Origin: Undaria pinnatifida
Taxonomy: Eukaryota; Sar; Phaeophyceae; Laminariales; Alariaceae
Direction: 5' to 3'
Assembly: GCA_012845835.1 (NCBI GenBank)
Contig: JABAKD010000025.1
Location: 1,515,001 to 1,579,000 of the forward strand
DNA: 64,000 nt
A model generated the notes under the pieces. It ran no database searches. It was not told where the DNA came from and was given only the letters and a program-made list of their open reading frames with translations. This document shows, in pieces, positions 42,438-53,080 of the stretch. The position numbers were made by a program, and so were the translations under genes. Positions within the stretch are counted from its first letter, which is position 1. Each line of letters opens with the position of its first letter.

Positions 42438-42709
42438 TGTTGTAAGGAACTGGGCGGGAACACAGAGTGTCCCCTGCAGGTCTGCCAATTAAGCAGGTCC
42501 TCGCGGAGTACTCACTTTCCTAGTCTTCGCAGTAGCACGTAGCTTTATTCGATTCCACCAGAGCCCCGGATGGCTTTTGAGATCGGGGGCACGTGACTCC
42601 GATCTATTTCCTGATTGTCCCGAATATAAAACGCCAGCCTTATCATACGAAACCCATCCAAATTCTCAATACCAAAAAAATACAGGCCTTTCGAGGCCGT
42701 ATCTTATCA
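42438..42709 (-). repeat. 3' LTR of the gypsy element
   Basis: Read on plus: TGTTGTAAGGAACTGGG ... CGTATCTTATCA. A tandem 256-bp duplication (42574-42829 and 42830-43085) covers the left part of the element's 3' UTR and the right half of this LTR. Confidence 0.8.
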
Positions 42710-43085
42710 CTGGCCCACCAAGATGAGCCGCATATGCAAAAATAGGGGAGATTCGGGGAAACTCCGGTTCTACGAACTAGAACATGAATTGAAGATGCGG
42801 CTCCTCAAAACCCACTCCCACACCTCTAACTTTTGAGATCGGGGGCACGTGACTCCGATCTATTTCCTGATCGTCCCGAATATAAAACGCCAACCTTATC
42901 ATACAAAACCCATCCAAATTCTCAATACCCAAAAATTGCAGGCCTTTCGAGGCCGTATCTTATCACTGGCCCACCCTGATGAGCCGCACATGCAAAAATA
43001 GGGGAGATTCGGGGAAACTCCGGTTCTACAAACTAGAACATGAATTGAAGATGCGGCTCCTCAAAACCCACTCCCACACCTCTAA
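42574..43085 (-). repeat. 256-bp tandem duplication across the LTR/3' UTR border
   Basis: Both copies begin CTTTTGAGATCGGGGGCACG and end at 'CCCACTCCCACACCTCTAA'; they differ at few positions. The second copy creates an extra partial LTR end. Confidence 0.88.
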
Positions 43086-43889
43086 CGGTCCTGCTATAGA
43101 ACCAGGAACACGCGAAGAAAAACGGTTGAAGGAAACGCGGACCCTCTAAAAAGTCAAAAGCCACCAATCAAAAACCTGCCGCGTGTCGCCGTTGTGGCGG
43201 AGGGGGGCAAAAGACTCTAGAAACTGCCGCATACCGCCGGTGTGACGGGGAGGGACAAGAAAGGCTCCACGAAAACCTACCACAGAAACGGTACTATGGC
43301 GAGGCGAGCCATCGTCGGTATGGAGGGGAAGACAGGCGCTAACACAAGCGAGAAGTCATGCCAAAACCCCCGCGGGCCATCGATATGGCGGGGGGTTAAT
43401 TGAAGAAAAGACAAATACCCGGGATGAAAGATGGCAACACCTACAGCCTCGCGAGGGGGGGGAATCGTTTAGCCGAAAAAGAAAGTAGAACAAATACAAC
43501 GCACAAAAAAATATAAGATGACAGACGGGCCCGTACATAGCTTTGTACCACGTCACGCGCGAACAGGGTACCCTGGTCGCCCCCCGGCTCTGGGCTGAGG
43601 AGGGCATCGGCAGGGCTAAATAGAACAACGACGAAAAAGCGACAGCCCTGCGCCTCAGATAGCGGCGTTTTACCCGCACCTTGGCCCGGGACTGAGCACG
43701 GGGTTCGGCAGGACAAAAACCAAAAATAGAAAGAACCGCCCCCATACCAGACCAAGACGCTCAGAACACCACAAACAACACAAAGACAAAGACTCAAACC
43801 TTATAAACTCAAAAAATGGAAAATATCGAGGAGCGGTGGCGGCTTGAAAGTCAACTGGTCACGGCCGCGACTCGAGATTAATCTACGTT

Positions 43890-44400
43890 ACTTTGCATCC
43901 CCCGAGGAAAAGCAATGGTGATGTGAACTTGCAGGCACCAAGAGCATCGTACGGCTCCCGTCGAAGGTGTGTAGCGCGCCGGGGGAAAAGGAAGTTTAAT
44001 CGGTCCCGGGTCGTCCAGCAAGCGGACCAGGTATACCTTGTCCTCGGTAGTGCTCGAGCTGATTTTCCAAGCCACCACAACCCATCGTTTCGCTTGTACC
44101 AAACGTGGGCTCCCTTAAGAAGCACCGTGTCGTGTTAGCGACGGAGTCAATCAGCGCGGAGAACACAAGCGTAGCCTGGCGCTAGGAAACGCCCAACGTT
44201 GTTGCGGGAGAGCTCGCGCTGTGCCGCCCCGATCCTCATTCGGCGGTGGAGGCGGTTGATTTGGCGGTGCTGGTGCGGGGTTCTGGCCCAATAACGCAAA
44301 CTGTGGGGGCGATAGAGGTGGAGGTCCATTTCCCGGTCCCGGGAAGATTCGGAAAGTCCCGCTCAATGCGTCTTGTATAGTACCGCCGTGACGCTACCTC
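43890..44400 (-). pseudogene. Gypsy pol C-terminal tail: chromodomain and SH3-like domain
   Basis: 'GSVTAVLYKTHWAGLS' and 'DREMDLHLYRPHSLRYWA' form a chromodomain-like unit. 'WYKRNDGLWWLGKISSS' and 'YLVRLLDDPGPIKLPFPPAR' form a beta-rich tail. The reading frame changes at least once (about 44140). It overlaps the end of the RT-RNase H frame in another phase. The same tail lies in the 36.2-38.3 kb derivative. Confidence 0.7.
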
Positions 44401-46448
44401 GCCCCCGTACAGAGTGATGACCGGTGAGCTGCTCCACCTCCAGCCGTTGGAGGGGAGTCGAAACGTCGTCTTGAGTGACGTAGTATGGCGGGGAATTCTT
44501 GGATAAATTGTTGAGCACGTACTGCGTCAGCCCCACCGGTAGGTATTTGGGCATGTCCCCGCTGTCGTGGGGGTTGGCGCGCGGTTTGCAGCGCTCGATG
44601 GCCACACGCCGACGAGCGTCCGAACCGGGCAGGTCGGAAGGGAGATCCAAATGGAGGAAGTTGCTCCCGAGCGGCGAACCGTCCAGGGTCTCGGCGGCCT
44701 GAGTCCTCGCTGGCCGCGGTGGGTACAGCAAAAACCGAAGCGAAATCGTAGTCGGCTGCACGTGAGGTACCCCTGCGGCCGGGAGAGCTATCGATGGTGG
44801 CGGCGGATGCAGAAACACGAGCGGCGAATCTCCTGGAAGGAGTAGGAAAGTCGTCAAGCCTCATACGTCGCCCGTGTGTGCGAAAATCGCAAAAGTCGGC
44901 AAGGGTAAGGGGGATCCCACCCAAGGCCTTATTTTTGGTGCGGGGCATTAGCCCACCCAAGCCGACACCCGGAATCGGAGAGGAAGGAGTGTGCAGCCCG
45001 CAAGCCCTGATGAGATATATGCCAGCATCCTCAGCAGGGGTGAGACTCGTCTCACCATTGCGATCGTGTTCCGTGGCAGGCTCCGGCAAGCGACACGGGA
45101 AGTCGGCGTTGCCGTTCGCGCTTCCTTTGCGGCATTCAAGAGTGTAGTCGAATGCGGTGAGGAACTTGAGCCATCTCTGGACTCGGGCGTTGTGGTCCCC
45201 CACTTTGCCTATGCTTTCCACAGCCTTGTCGTCTGAGAATATACGGAACTTAGTGCCCCAAAGGTAGCCGCGGAGGCGTTTGAGAGCCCAGACGATGCCG
45301 CCAGCCTCCAAGTCAAGAGGAGACCAATGCCTTTCCGAGTCGATCGTAGCTCGGCTGATGTACGCGATGGGTTTTATGGAGCCGTTCGTCTGCTCCTGTT
45401 TGAGAGCGGCGCAGAACTCGTCGATGCAGGCGTCGCAATACGCGTGAAACGGGTGTGTGCCGTCGGCGACGGTGTCCCAATCAGGGAAAACGAGGACCGG
45501 CGGGTAGGGGAGCTCCGCAAAGATTTCTCGCACCACCTTCTCCGTAGCAGGCATGAAGGCACACTTAACCCCCTGGTGACGGAGCGCGTTAATCGGACGA
45601 AGCCTCTTCGATAAGTTGGGCAACCGTTTGCGGTAATAGTTGACACCATCCATGAGTGCGCGCACCTGCTTAACGTCTGTGGGCCTCGGCATATTGTTCA
45701 ATGCCAGCACTTTTTCCGCGTTTGGGCGTAGGCCTGCTGGAGAAATAGAGTAGCCCAGACCGTTCGCATCGGTGGCACCCAATCGCGCCTTCGAGGGAGA
45801 AAGCTTGATATTGTGCTTCCGAAGGCGTTCGAAGAGGGAGCGAATCGTCCGAACATGTGCTACCGGGTCGGAATCGAACACGATGACATCGTCGAGGTAA
45901 GCTGCCACCTGTTTCACGTCCTTGATCACATCATTGATAGCCTTGACGAAGCACCCAGGCGAGGCGGTGCTGCCCTGAGGCATAACAAGCCACTCGTAGA
46001 GGCCTGTGGGTGTGTAGAATGCTATAAGGGGAACTGTGTCCCTGTGTGCCGTCATCTGTTGGAACAAAGAAACCAAGTCGAACAAAGAAAACACCCGACC
46101 TGAGCCTAAGGAGCCGAGGACCTGCTCCACACGGGCGACCGGCAGTTGGCTGAGTTTGCTGACTTGGTTGAGCTTTCTGTTGTTCAACGTGATCCTCACA
46201 CCGCCGGATATCTTCGGGATAACCACCAGCGGGCTCGGGTACGGTGAAGTCGAGTGCTGAATCAGCCCAGCCACGAGGTACTGGTGAAGGGGCGCGTCCA
46301 CTTCTTCGGCCAGTATAGGGTTCATGCGATGGGGCCGTGAAGTGACCCGAGCGCCGCCCTCCGGAACCGAGATTTCGAAGGACATCAGGGAGCAGGACCT
46401 AAAATCCGTCTTCGAGGCGGAGAACACGCCAGAAAGGTCGCAAAGCAC
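44394..46448 (-). CDS. Ty3/gypsy reverse transcriptase-RNase H
   Basis: 684-residue frame. RT runs from ~40 to 270: 'GGVRITLNNRKLNQV' (residues 82-96), 'FSLFDLVSLFQQM' with the first Asp at 124, 'LYEWLVMPQGSTASPGCF' (150-167), and YLDD at 184-187. RNase H runs from ~335 to 452: 'YCDACIDEF' with Asp339, 'DLEAGGIVWALK' with Glu381, 'FSDDKAV' with Asp406, and 'NADFPCRLP' with Asp449. These are the expected carboxylates, although GYHQI is altered to LFQQM. RT copies the element's RNA; RNase H removes it. From residue ~460 on, the frame is Arg/Ala/Pro-rich and probably runs in a wrong phase through the tail. No integrase HHCC or DDE motif is seen. The ATG at 46448 lies inside pol, as a stop just upstream cuts the polyprotein. 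Confidence 0.9.
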   Translation of the reverse strand: MLCDLSGVFSASKTDFRSCSLMSFEISVPEGGARVTSRPHRMNPILAEEVDAPLHQYLVAGLIQHSTSPYPSPLVVIPKISGGVRITLNNRKLNQVSKLSQLPVARVEQVLGSLGSGRVFSLFDLVSLFQQMTAHRDTVPLIAFYTPTGLYEWLVMPQGSTASPGCFVKAINDVIKDVKQVAAYLDDVIVFDSDPVAHVRTIRSLFERLRKHNIKLSPSKARLGATDANGLGYSISPAGLRPNAEKVLALNNMPRPTDVKQVRALMDGVNYYRKRLPNLSKRLRPINALRHQGVKCAFMPATEKVVREIFAELPYPPVLVFPDWDTVADGTHPFHAYCDACIDEFCAALKQEQTNGSIKPIAYISRATIDSERHWSPLDLEAGGIVWALKRLRGYLWGTKFRIFSDDKAVESIGKVGDHNARVQRWLKFLTAFDYTLECRKGSANGNADFPCRLPEPATEHDRNGETSLTPAEDAGIYLIRACGLHTPSSPIPGVGLGGLMPRTKNKALGGIPLTLADFCDFRTHGRRMRLDDFPTPSRRFAARVSASAATIDSSPGRRGTSRAADYDFASVFAVPTAASEDSGRRDPGRFAAREQLPPFGSPFRPARFGRSSACGHRALQTARQPPRQRGHAQIPTGGADAVRAQQFIQEFPAILRHSRRRFDSPPTAGGGAAHRSSLCTGAR

Positions 46449-46623
46449 ATTCCCCAGTTGCTCGATGGCCGGGGGGTCCTAACCAGGATCGCGTAAGCCC
46501 AATGCGATCTCCCACAGATGCGGTGGGAGTCGGGCCCAGACGTACAGAAACGCAGAACGATGGGCTAGGTTCAAACGTTCCATTGCACCGGCGAGGGCGG
46601 CGGCAAGGCGGGAGCTATTCAGT

Positions 46624-47400
46624 CTAGCGCGCGACCGCAGATACCTGACTGTCTAAAGTCTGGCCAACGTGGTGCCCCGCAGCGTGGGTGGAGTGTTGCA
46701 AGGTACCCAGCGGGGCGCGCAAAAGTGGGGCGTCGGCGACCCCGAAAAGGTCGCCTGGCTCGAGGTCCGCGACATGTGTTAAGGGAAGCACCTGTCGTCC
46801 TGAAGCAACAAAGTGTTTCTGCCCCGAAGGAAAGTCTGGCTGCGGCAGTATGTCGTCAAAGTAGTGTACTGTGAGCGCAGGGAAGCCGTCACTGCGCACC
46901 AAGTTGACCGCGAGCAGTAGGGGCTCGTCCACCAAGATGACACCTGTAGTGCCATCATAGCGAAGGTGGAAAGCACCGTTCAAAGTTGCGGGGTCGACGC
47001 CATAAACCGCTACGCCTGATGTGGCGTGATGGGACAACGTCGGCTTGCCCAAAATCCGATTATCGAGGGGACGAGGGGGCAGGGCGCGGTACGAACGGGT
47101 GTTGAAGCGCATTCAGCTGTCGCGGCCTAGCAAGACAGCGTGTTGCATGATAGGTAGAGGGACCACGCACGCCCACACCGCGAGAGAGCACGTCGGTTCT
47201 TTTTTGTGGAAGGATAGAACGCTCAGACGGATATGGGTCGCGGTCCGTAAAGGGGCGGATTCGCCAAACCCACCCCAGGAGCGTGGGCTGCTGGGCCGCT
47301 CGCACGCCGATGAAGCGGCGCCTACCGATAGCATACGCTCCAAAACGTCACGTCAGATGAAGGTTTGGGAAGGGCCAGCGCCGTACATCTGTAGGGCGTA
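46624..47400 (-). pseudogene. Aspartic protease remnant and pol linker
   Basis: In two adjoining frames the minus strand reads 'PLPIMQHAVLLGRDS' then 'MRFNTRSYRALPPRP'. The LLGRD-type segment resembles the C-terminal part of gypsy proteases. The catalytic DTG/DSG triad is not found, lost or masked by frameshifts. 'HYFDDILPQPDFPSGQK' and what follows form a linker before RT. Moderate confidence only, resting on position and one motif. Confidence 0.5.
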
Positions 47401-47689
47401 ATGGCGTCCCCTCCGCTATGTATTGCAATCTCGGTCGTGAACGAAACGTCGTCCTGCGCCACGGTACCCCCGACGAGGCAAGGACCATGTTCTGGCAGTG
47501 CATGGTCTGAGGCGCTTCGAGAATCTATCGCTAAAACCTCCGGGCTTTGATCGGCGGGTGCGCCCGAATAATAGGCCAAAGGTAGGCCTTGGCCAGCGCC
47601 GGCCGCGATCCCCAGGCGCGACTTCTGAGCGGACGAGATTTCGTGCATTCCAGCATTCTCGGTGGGGCCGCGGAACCGACGAGAGGGGC

Positions 47690-48359
47690 GGTGTGTGGTT
47701 ACCCGGCCTCGCTGTCGCGAATTGCTTCGCGATCGGCAGAAAGTGCTTCACCAAGAAATTTTGTCCCTCTCCACTTGTGTGGATCCTCTGCGCGGGGGTT
47801 GTCCACCCGGAGACCAATATCCCACACTGGGTCCGGAGGACTGGCCTCTGCCAGAAGCTTGTTGCCAGTGTCTCAAAAGGTGGAGTTTCATGGCTGGGTT
47901 CTGCGTAAAGTTGGCATAATTGCCAGATAACACGACATTTTACTTCTCCCTGTCCCAAACAGTGGTGTCAAAAATGTGCAGGCCTCGACCGACCCGTTTT
48001 TGTGTGCTGGGATCATATGACGACATGAGGAGCTCCACTGCGGGATGGTCTTTAAAAAGCCGAGCCTTTTCGGCCATCATAAACTGCTCCGCGCGCGAAT
48101 ATGATACGTCGTCGACGACAAACGCCGAAGGAGACCACTGCGAGAAAAAGGATGGCGGGTGCCAGAACAACACCACTTTGTCTGTGGAGTATTCGAGGGA
48201 AAGGTTGAACGTCGACGGTGCCAACCCGTCGGCGGCTGTGTTAGGCATATGAGCCTGTAGTGTCCCTGTCTGGGAACACCAGTCTTCGGCACTTTGGGCC
48301 TGCAGCGTCCCCGCCTGGGAACGCACGGCCTCGAGAGCACGGCGCGAGTCCAAACCCAC
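47690..48359 (-). pseudogene. NADAR (YbiA/DUF1768-like) domain inside the gypsy element
   Basis: The N-terminal half (frame 48359-47940) has 'FWHPPSFFSQWSPSAF' and 'YSRAEQFMMAEKARLF', matching the FSxWxPxxF and EQxxMAxKA motifs of NADAR proteins, then 'LLMSSYDPSTQKRVGRG' and 'FDTTVWDREK'. A TAA at 47942-47940 interrupts it. The same frame resumes with 'NYANFTQNPAMKLHL', and after a one-base frameshift the next reads 'TGNKLLAEASPPDPVWDIGL', the C-terminal signature (WGIG is usual; here WDIG), and 'KWRGTKFLGEAL'. NADAR proteins act on NAD/ADP-ribose-related molecules, some by removing ADP-ribose from nucleic acid. It sits between gag and protease in the element's coding direction. Two lesions make this copy dead. 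Confidence 0.8.
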
Positions 48360-50465
48360 GGGTGGTCGCGTCGTGGCCTTGTCGCTCTTTAACGTAAAAC
48401 CGCAAGGAACTGCTCTAACTACGCCCGAAGGGGTAGAGGGCTCGGAGTTGTTACTGCTTGACGAGAGGCGCGATTCTCCCGTATCTTCAATGTCGTCCAG
48501 CTGATCGAGCTGGAAGCCGTGGCGTCACCACTGGCCCGTTGCGCAGTGTCTGATCTCGATCCTGTGCCACTGGGCAAGACGCAGCCTGGTGCACGTGAGT
48601 TAGCGTGCTTAAAGATGGAGCAGGGCCCGTAGACTCTGTGGGCGTCATCGAGAGCGGGGCTCGGGCGAGTGGCTAAATATTTCTCGCCCGAGGGGGCTCG
48701 TTCCCGTTAGCCCTCTTTGGAGGAGGGAGACGACGTAGCTAAGCTCGTCGGCTCCTCCTTGGTGGGAACAAGGATAGAGCGCCCGCTGCTATCGCGAGGA
48801 AACACCGGATCGAATCTCGCAAAACCTCTTGTTGTACTTGGGTTGGCTTTTCCACCTTTCAAAACCAACCACCGCTTTATGGTCAGGAAGACGTGGAGAT
48901 GAACCCGCTCGCATATGAGAGCGAAGCATCGTCGCCGCAGCATTCTTGCTGCGCGACACGTGCCTGGGGGGAGCGTGCGAGGTGCAGACCCCTGTGTCAT
49001 GGTTAAGGGGGGGGCGCGTGCCCCCATTGCCAAGTTTGAGCCACGGCAGGGGGGACGGCGCTGGGAGCGCGGGTTCCCGTTGCCGAACTCGGACCGTGAT
49101 CGAAGGGGGCGGCGCTGTGAGCGCGCACTCCCTTCGTAGAAAATGTAACCTGGCTGGGGGGGGGGACGCTGGGAGCGCTAGTCCCCACCGCCGGTACTAC
49201 GCCGTGAAGATCGTCAGCAGACAGCGCAGGAGCCCGTGGACTCTTAACAAAAGGAATCTGTGCCGCGCCACGTGAAAAGGTGAGCAACAGGCACTCGAAT
49301 ATCTCGCGAAATCAAAGGAGGTGTCCCCGACAGTGCCGTCGGCGGACGGGTCGGATGTGCCGCACCGCCGTCGGCCTGTCAGTTGCCGGTGCAAAAGGTA
49401 CCCGGTTGGCGCGCGTTGGGATTTCCGCTTTGACTGTGGCTTGCCCCGAGGCGCTTCCCCGGAGCAGACGCGGAAGCCGAGGAGGCTGGCGAGGGTGGGA
49501 CAGCACCATATTGCCCGGGCGTGTATGTGCTGTTCCGGTTATCGCTGTGGCTGTGGTTGCCAATGTGAATGCTTACCTGGCTCTGGTCCTGGTGCTACCC
49601 TCGTGATTGGCTTGAACGATTTCGGCGATTTTTGTTGTAATTTTGCGAGCGAGAAAACCTCCCGTCGCGGTGGTAGCTAACCATGCGTGCTTACCGTCGG
49701 AAAACGTCGTCATCGCCGAGTTGGCCGAGTTCAGGGTTTAGACAGCCGCTGGCGTTGGTAAAGGGATGCCTACAGTTGCGCAAGGAGTGAGTGTCTTATT
49801 GACAGTTAAGTCAATGACCCCGGTTTTCTCAGAGAGCAGCGGCGCGGGCGGAGGGCGTGAGGAGGCCGCTCCAGAGAGGAGGGTCGTCGGTATTAGACGA
49901 GGCACTAGCAGCGAACCTTCTGCATAGTTTTGTTCTTCCAAGGGCCAGCAGTTGAACATTTTGACGAGCCAGGGGTCGGTGGGATCAGTAATGGACATGA
50001 CAGTCGGATTATGGCTGGATCACGTCTGCCAAGAAGGCGACTGGGACGACACTCGGCTCTGGCCGCGCCCATGAACGGCGGGCCGGAGCCCCGACGGGGT
50101 GGGCACTCTGGTCGAAGAAATAGGTAGAGAAAAATGTTTTTCGCCTTTGACGGCAGGTGTCTTATTGTGCGCCAAGTCACTAAAAGCTCCCCACATGGTA
50201 TCTAACGAGGCATGTGGTCGGGGGTCCGTTGCCTTCGAGCCAGGGTACAACGTAGGCATGAGCGTCGGAAACTGTTCGTTGACCGCCATCCTAACCACTT
50301 CCAATACCACAGCCATCCCGGGAGCCACAGCGCGCTCACTCCCCGTAACTGCCAGTACCAGCACACGGAACTCCCGACTGAAATCAGAAAAAAGCGTGCC
50401 GTTACACACTCTGAAAGTTTGCTATTTAGTGTAGCCTTCCCCCGTGTCGACCCGGTCGAAGTGTG
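48360..50465 (-). other. Decayed gag C-terminal / gag-pol region
   Basis: 49200-49830 (minus) is homologous to 28860-29600 (plus), where a CCHC knuckle survives; here the cysteines are gone. Frames 49738-49998 ('MSITDPTDPWLVKMFNCWPL') and 50020-50409 are short continuations of gag in shifted phase. 48360-49190 has no recognisable domain. A 57-bp direct duplication near 48249-48330 encodes a repeated 'AGTLQA'/'TGTLQA' at the start of the NADAR frame. Confidence 0.5.
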
Positions 50466-51902
50466 TCACGAGCAGGCGTAGCAAGAGGGTGAAGGCCTTG
50501 GGCCCAGAAGGTCTTCAGTCCATCGCTCTTGACATCTCTTGCCGGCTACCACGGTCACCTCGCCGTGGTCCATGTTCGAGCCCGAAGACGAGCGGGAGGA
50601 GGTGGATGAGCCGTCCCACGCTGAAGGCCCTCGTGCGCTGTTCCGCCGTCCTCCGGTGCCTCCTCCCGAGCTGCGGCCGCCGCCACGATTGGTTCCGGCC
50701 TGGTTGCTCCCTTGGCGGCGCCCTGAGCCGCCACCAGTACCCGACGCTCCTCCTCCGCTTCCACCACCGATGCTGCCCCCGCGGCGGTTGTGGTGGCCAC
50801 CACCCCCACCATTTTCCCCGTCTCCCTCAGTCTGGCCGCCACCACCCCCGGAGCCACCACCTCCACGGTTGCGGTCCCCGCGGTCGCGGCTGTCACCGCG
50901 CCGCTGTTTGGTTGCCCGCCTTCCCTCCAGCGCTTCCTTTGGGGTCGTCCATAGAACGGGGTCAGGGGCGTCGTCGTGGGTCAATCTTAAGGCTATGATT
51001 AAGGCGAGGGTAGGTGCCCGACGCATCTGTTCGAAGGCGGAGTTTTTTTCGCGGCGGGCCCTGACCGCTCCGACCGAAAGGTCTTCCGCCTTGAACGATG
51101 ACTGTCGCTCTGACGTTAGGAGGGCCGTGGCCGTTGCTACCACCGCCTCCGTCAGATCCGCTGAAAACTCTACCCTCGGCGTAGTCGCCATGTACTGGAC
51201 GCTGCCTATCGTGAAAGGTTCGTCCCCGGGTCGTGACTCCTGAAATGCAACGCCCAGCGATCGCGCTGGAGGCGGCGTAGCTCTCGCCGCAGTCGACATG
51301 GCTAAGAGGGCAATGGCTTGGCGTGCCCTCTCTACCGCGCAGGACGCCCATCGAGCAGCGTCCCTCGCCTGGTCGAGGGTTTCGTTCTCGCGGCGTCGGC
51401 GTTCATCATCGTGGCGTCTGCGTTCCTCACGCCGGTGCAGGGTCGCGTTTGCATCGTCGAGTGCTCGCTGGTCTCGGGTAATTTCAGACTCGGAGTCCGA
51501 GGGGCCGGCATGGGTGTCCCGGTCTCTGGAGCTCTTAGAGAGGCGCTCTGTCGAGCGCGGAGAGTCCAGGTGGCGGCGGTGGTACTCTGTCGAGTGCGAG
51601 GAGGTCAGCTGGTGGCGCTTCCTCGAGGTTGGCGAGACCTGGCGTCTAGATGCCTCCGCGCCCGGTATTGTTTTTTTCGCCTCCTCCTCGTTGACCGGCG
51701 AGTCAACCCGGTCGGTCGGTGTGCCTTTGGTGTGACCGCTCGTGTTGGTGTCGCTGTCGTCGTCGGGGTTCTCGCCCGGATGTCTTCCCCGTCTCGAGTC
51801 GCGGTATCTCGAGCGTTCCCTTCCTTCTCCCTGGGCCTCCTGTTTGGTGCGCGTGGAGGACCGCAGTCTGACGGGGTAACCTGAATCGTCACTGGTAGAC
51901 AT
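50466..51902 (-). CDS. Gag-like protein of the gypsy element
   Basis: 478 residues, first long frame of the element. Residues 1-145 are Ser/Arg/Asp-rich and hydrophilic. Residues ~145-215 contain 'RREERRRHDDERRRRENETL', a likely coiled coil. Residues ~225-330 are a more folded part ('FTIGSVQYMATTPRVEFSAD', 'AFEQMRRAPTLALIIALRLT'). Residues ~335-445 are Gly/Arg-rich with RGG-type repeats, suited to RNA binding. No knuckle is inside this frame; its remnant lies downstream. Role inferred: capsid/nucleocapsid. Internal ATGs exist; 51902 is the first in frame. Confidence 0.72.
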   Translation of the reverse strand: MSTSDDSGYPVRLRSSTRTKQEAQGEGRERSRYRDSRRGRHPGENPDDDSDTNTSGHTKGTPTDRVDSPVNEEEAKKTIPGAEASRRQVSPTSRKRHQLTSSHSTEYHRRHLDSPRSTERLSKSSRDRDTHAGPSDSESEITRDQRALDDANATLHRREERRRHDDERRRRENETLDQARDAARWASCAVERARQAIALLAMSTAARATPPPARSLGVAFQESRPGDEPFTIGSVQYMATTPRVEFSADLTEAVVATATALLTSERQSSFKAEDLSVGAVRARREKNSAFEQMRRAPTLALIIALRLTHDDAPDPVLWTTPKEALEGRRATKQRRGDSRDRGDRNRGGGGSGGGGGQTEGDGENGGGGGHHNRRGGSIGGGSGGGASGTGGGSGRRQGSNQAGTNRGGGRSSGGGTGGRRNSARGPSAWDGSSTSSRSSSGSNMDHGEVTVVAGKRCQERWTEDLLGPRPSPSCYACS

Positions 51903-52049
51903 GTTGCTTGGAGGGCGCGGGGGGTGGCGAGGGAGGGGTGGGGACGAGGGCGACGCGTGAAGGAGCGACGGAGGTCGATGTAGTGTTGTGGAGTCCCCAC
52001 TGCAAGTAGTGATAGAATATGCGTGCTAGCAAGGAGTGAGGCCAAGATG

Positions 52050-52760
52050 GGCAAAATTGACTCTTGCTGTAGGAGGGGGCAGTACGGTATAGGGTTGCAC
52101 AAAAACGTCCACATCCATCACACCAAAACAGGCAGCATTTAACCTAGGTGCAGAGTAGGGGGGTAGCACAGTAAAGGGTCGCCCAACACGCCGACACTCA
52201 TCGCACCAAAACAAGCTGAAATTAACCTAAGTGCAGTATAGGGGGGCAGCACAAGGGTCGCCCAACACACCGACAGTCATCGCATCAAACCAGGCAGCAT
52301 TACACCTAGGTGCAGTGTAGAGGGGTAGCACAGTAAAGGGTCGCACAGCTAACCGTAAAAAAAACGGGCAGCATTGGCCCTAACACTAGTGTATGGGGGG
52401 GTAGCACAGTAGAGGATCGCAAAGCTAGCCGCATAAAATCGGGCAGCATCTGCCCCAACACTAGTGTAGGGGGAGGTAGCACAGTAGAGGGTTGTGCAGC
52501 CAACCGTATAAAAAATGAGCAGCATCTGCCCCAACAGTAGTGTAGGGGGGGGTAGCACAGTAGAGGATCGCGCATCCAACCGTGTAAAAAACGAGCGGCA
52601 TCTGCCCTAGCACGGTAGAGGATCGCGTAGCCAACCGTATAAAGAACGGACAGCATCTGCCCCAACAGTAGTATAGGGGGAGGGTAGCACAGTAGAGGGT
52701 TGCACATATACCAACCAGAGGACAAGGTCAGTACAACGCCCGAACAAAGTAATTTCTCCA
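52050..52760 (-). repeat. Tandem ~75-84-bp repeats in the gypsy leader
   Basis: About eight diverged units on plus share 'GGGGGGTAGCACAGTA', then 'GGGTCGC' or 'GGATCGC', 'CCAACCGTATAAA', and 'GCAGCATCTGCCC'. They lie between gag and the 5' LTR, so they belong to the transcribed leader if the element is intact. Frames over them repeat 'LLCYPP' and are not genes. Confidence 0.75.
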
Positions 52761-52799
52761 CCGACCGCACTATAGGGGGACGGTCGCGCCTACGGTAGT

Positions 52800-53080
52800 G
52801 CTGCTCGCTGCATTATCGCTGCTTTGCCCATAGGTACCGACAATACCAACCGAACGAAGATGGGCAGTATAACCCTGGAACAAGGCAGTTTCCCCATCGT
52901 CCGCGCTACAGGCGGCGATCACGCCTACAGTAGTGCCGACTTCTGTCATATCGCTGCTGTGTTAAGAGGTAAAGGCAATTCCAACCGCACCAAAATGGGT
53001 ACTATATATAGCGTCCGAACAAGGCAGTTCCCCCACTCACCGCACTATAGAGGGACGGTCGAGCCTACAGTAGTACTACA
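52800..53080. repeat. Second leader tandem pair (~125 bp)
   Basis: Two copies share 'CCAACCG.AC.AA.ATGGG', 'GAACAAGGCAGTT.CCCCA' and 'GCCTACAGTAGT' (about 52843-52935 and 52980-53075). 53081-54484 beyond carries no gene I can support. Confidence 0.6.

Noticed and set aside
50539-51243. Plus-strand 234-aa proline-rich ORF
   Set aside because: Antisense of the Gly/Arg-rich part of gag.
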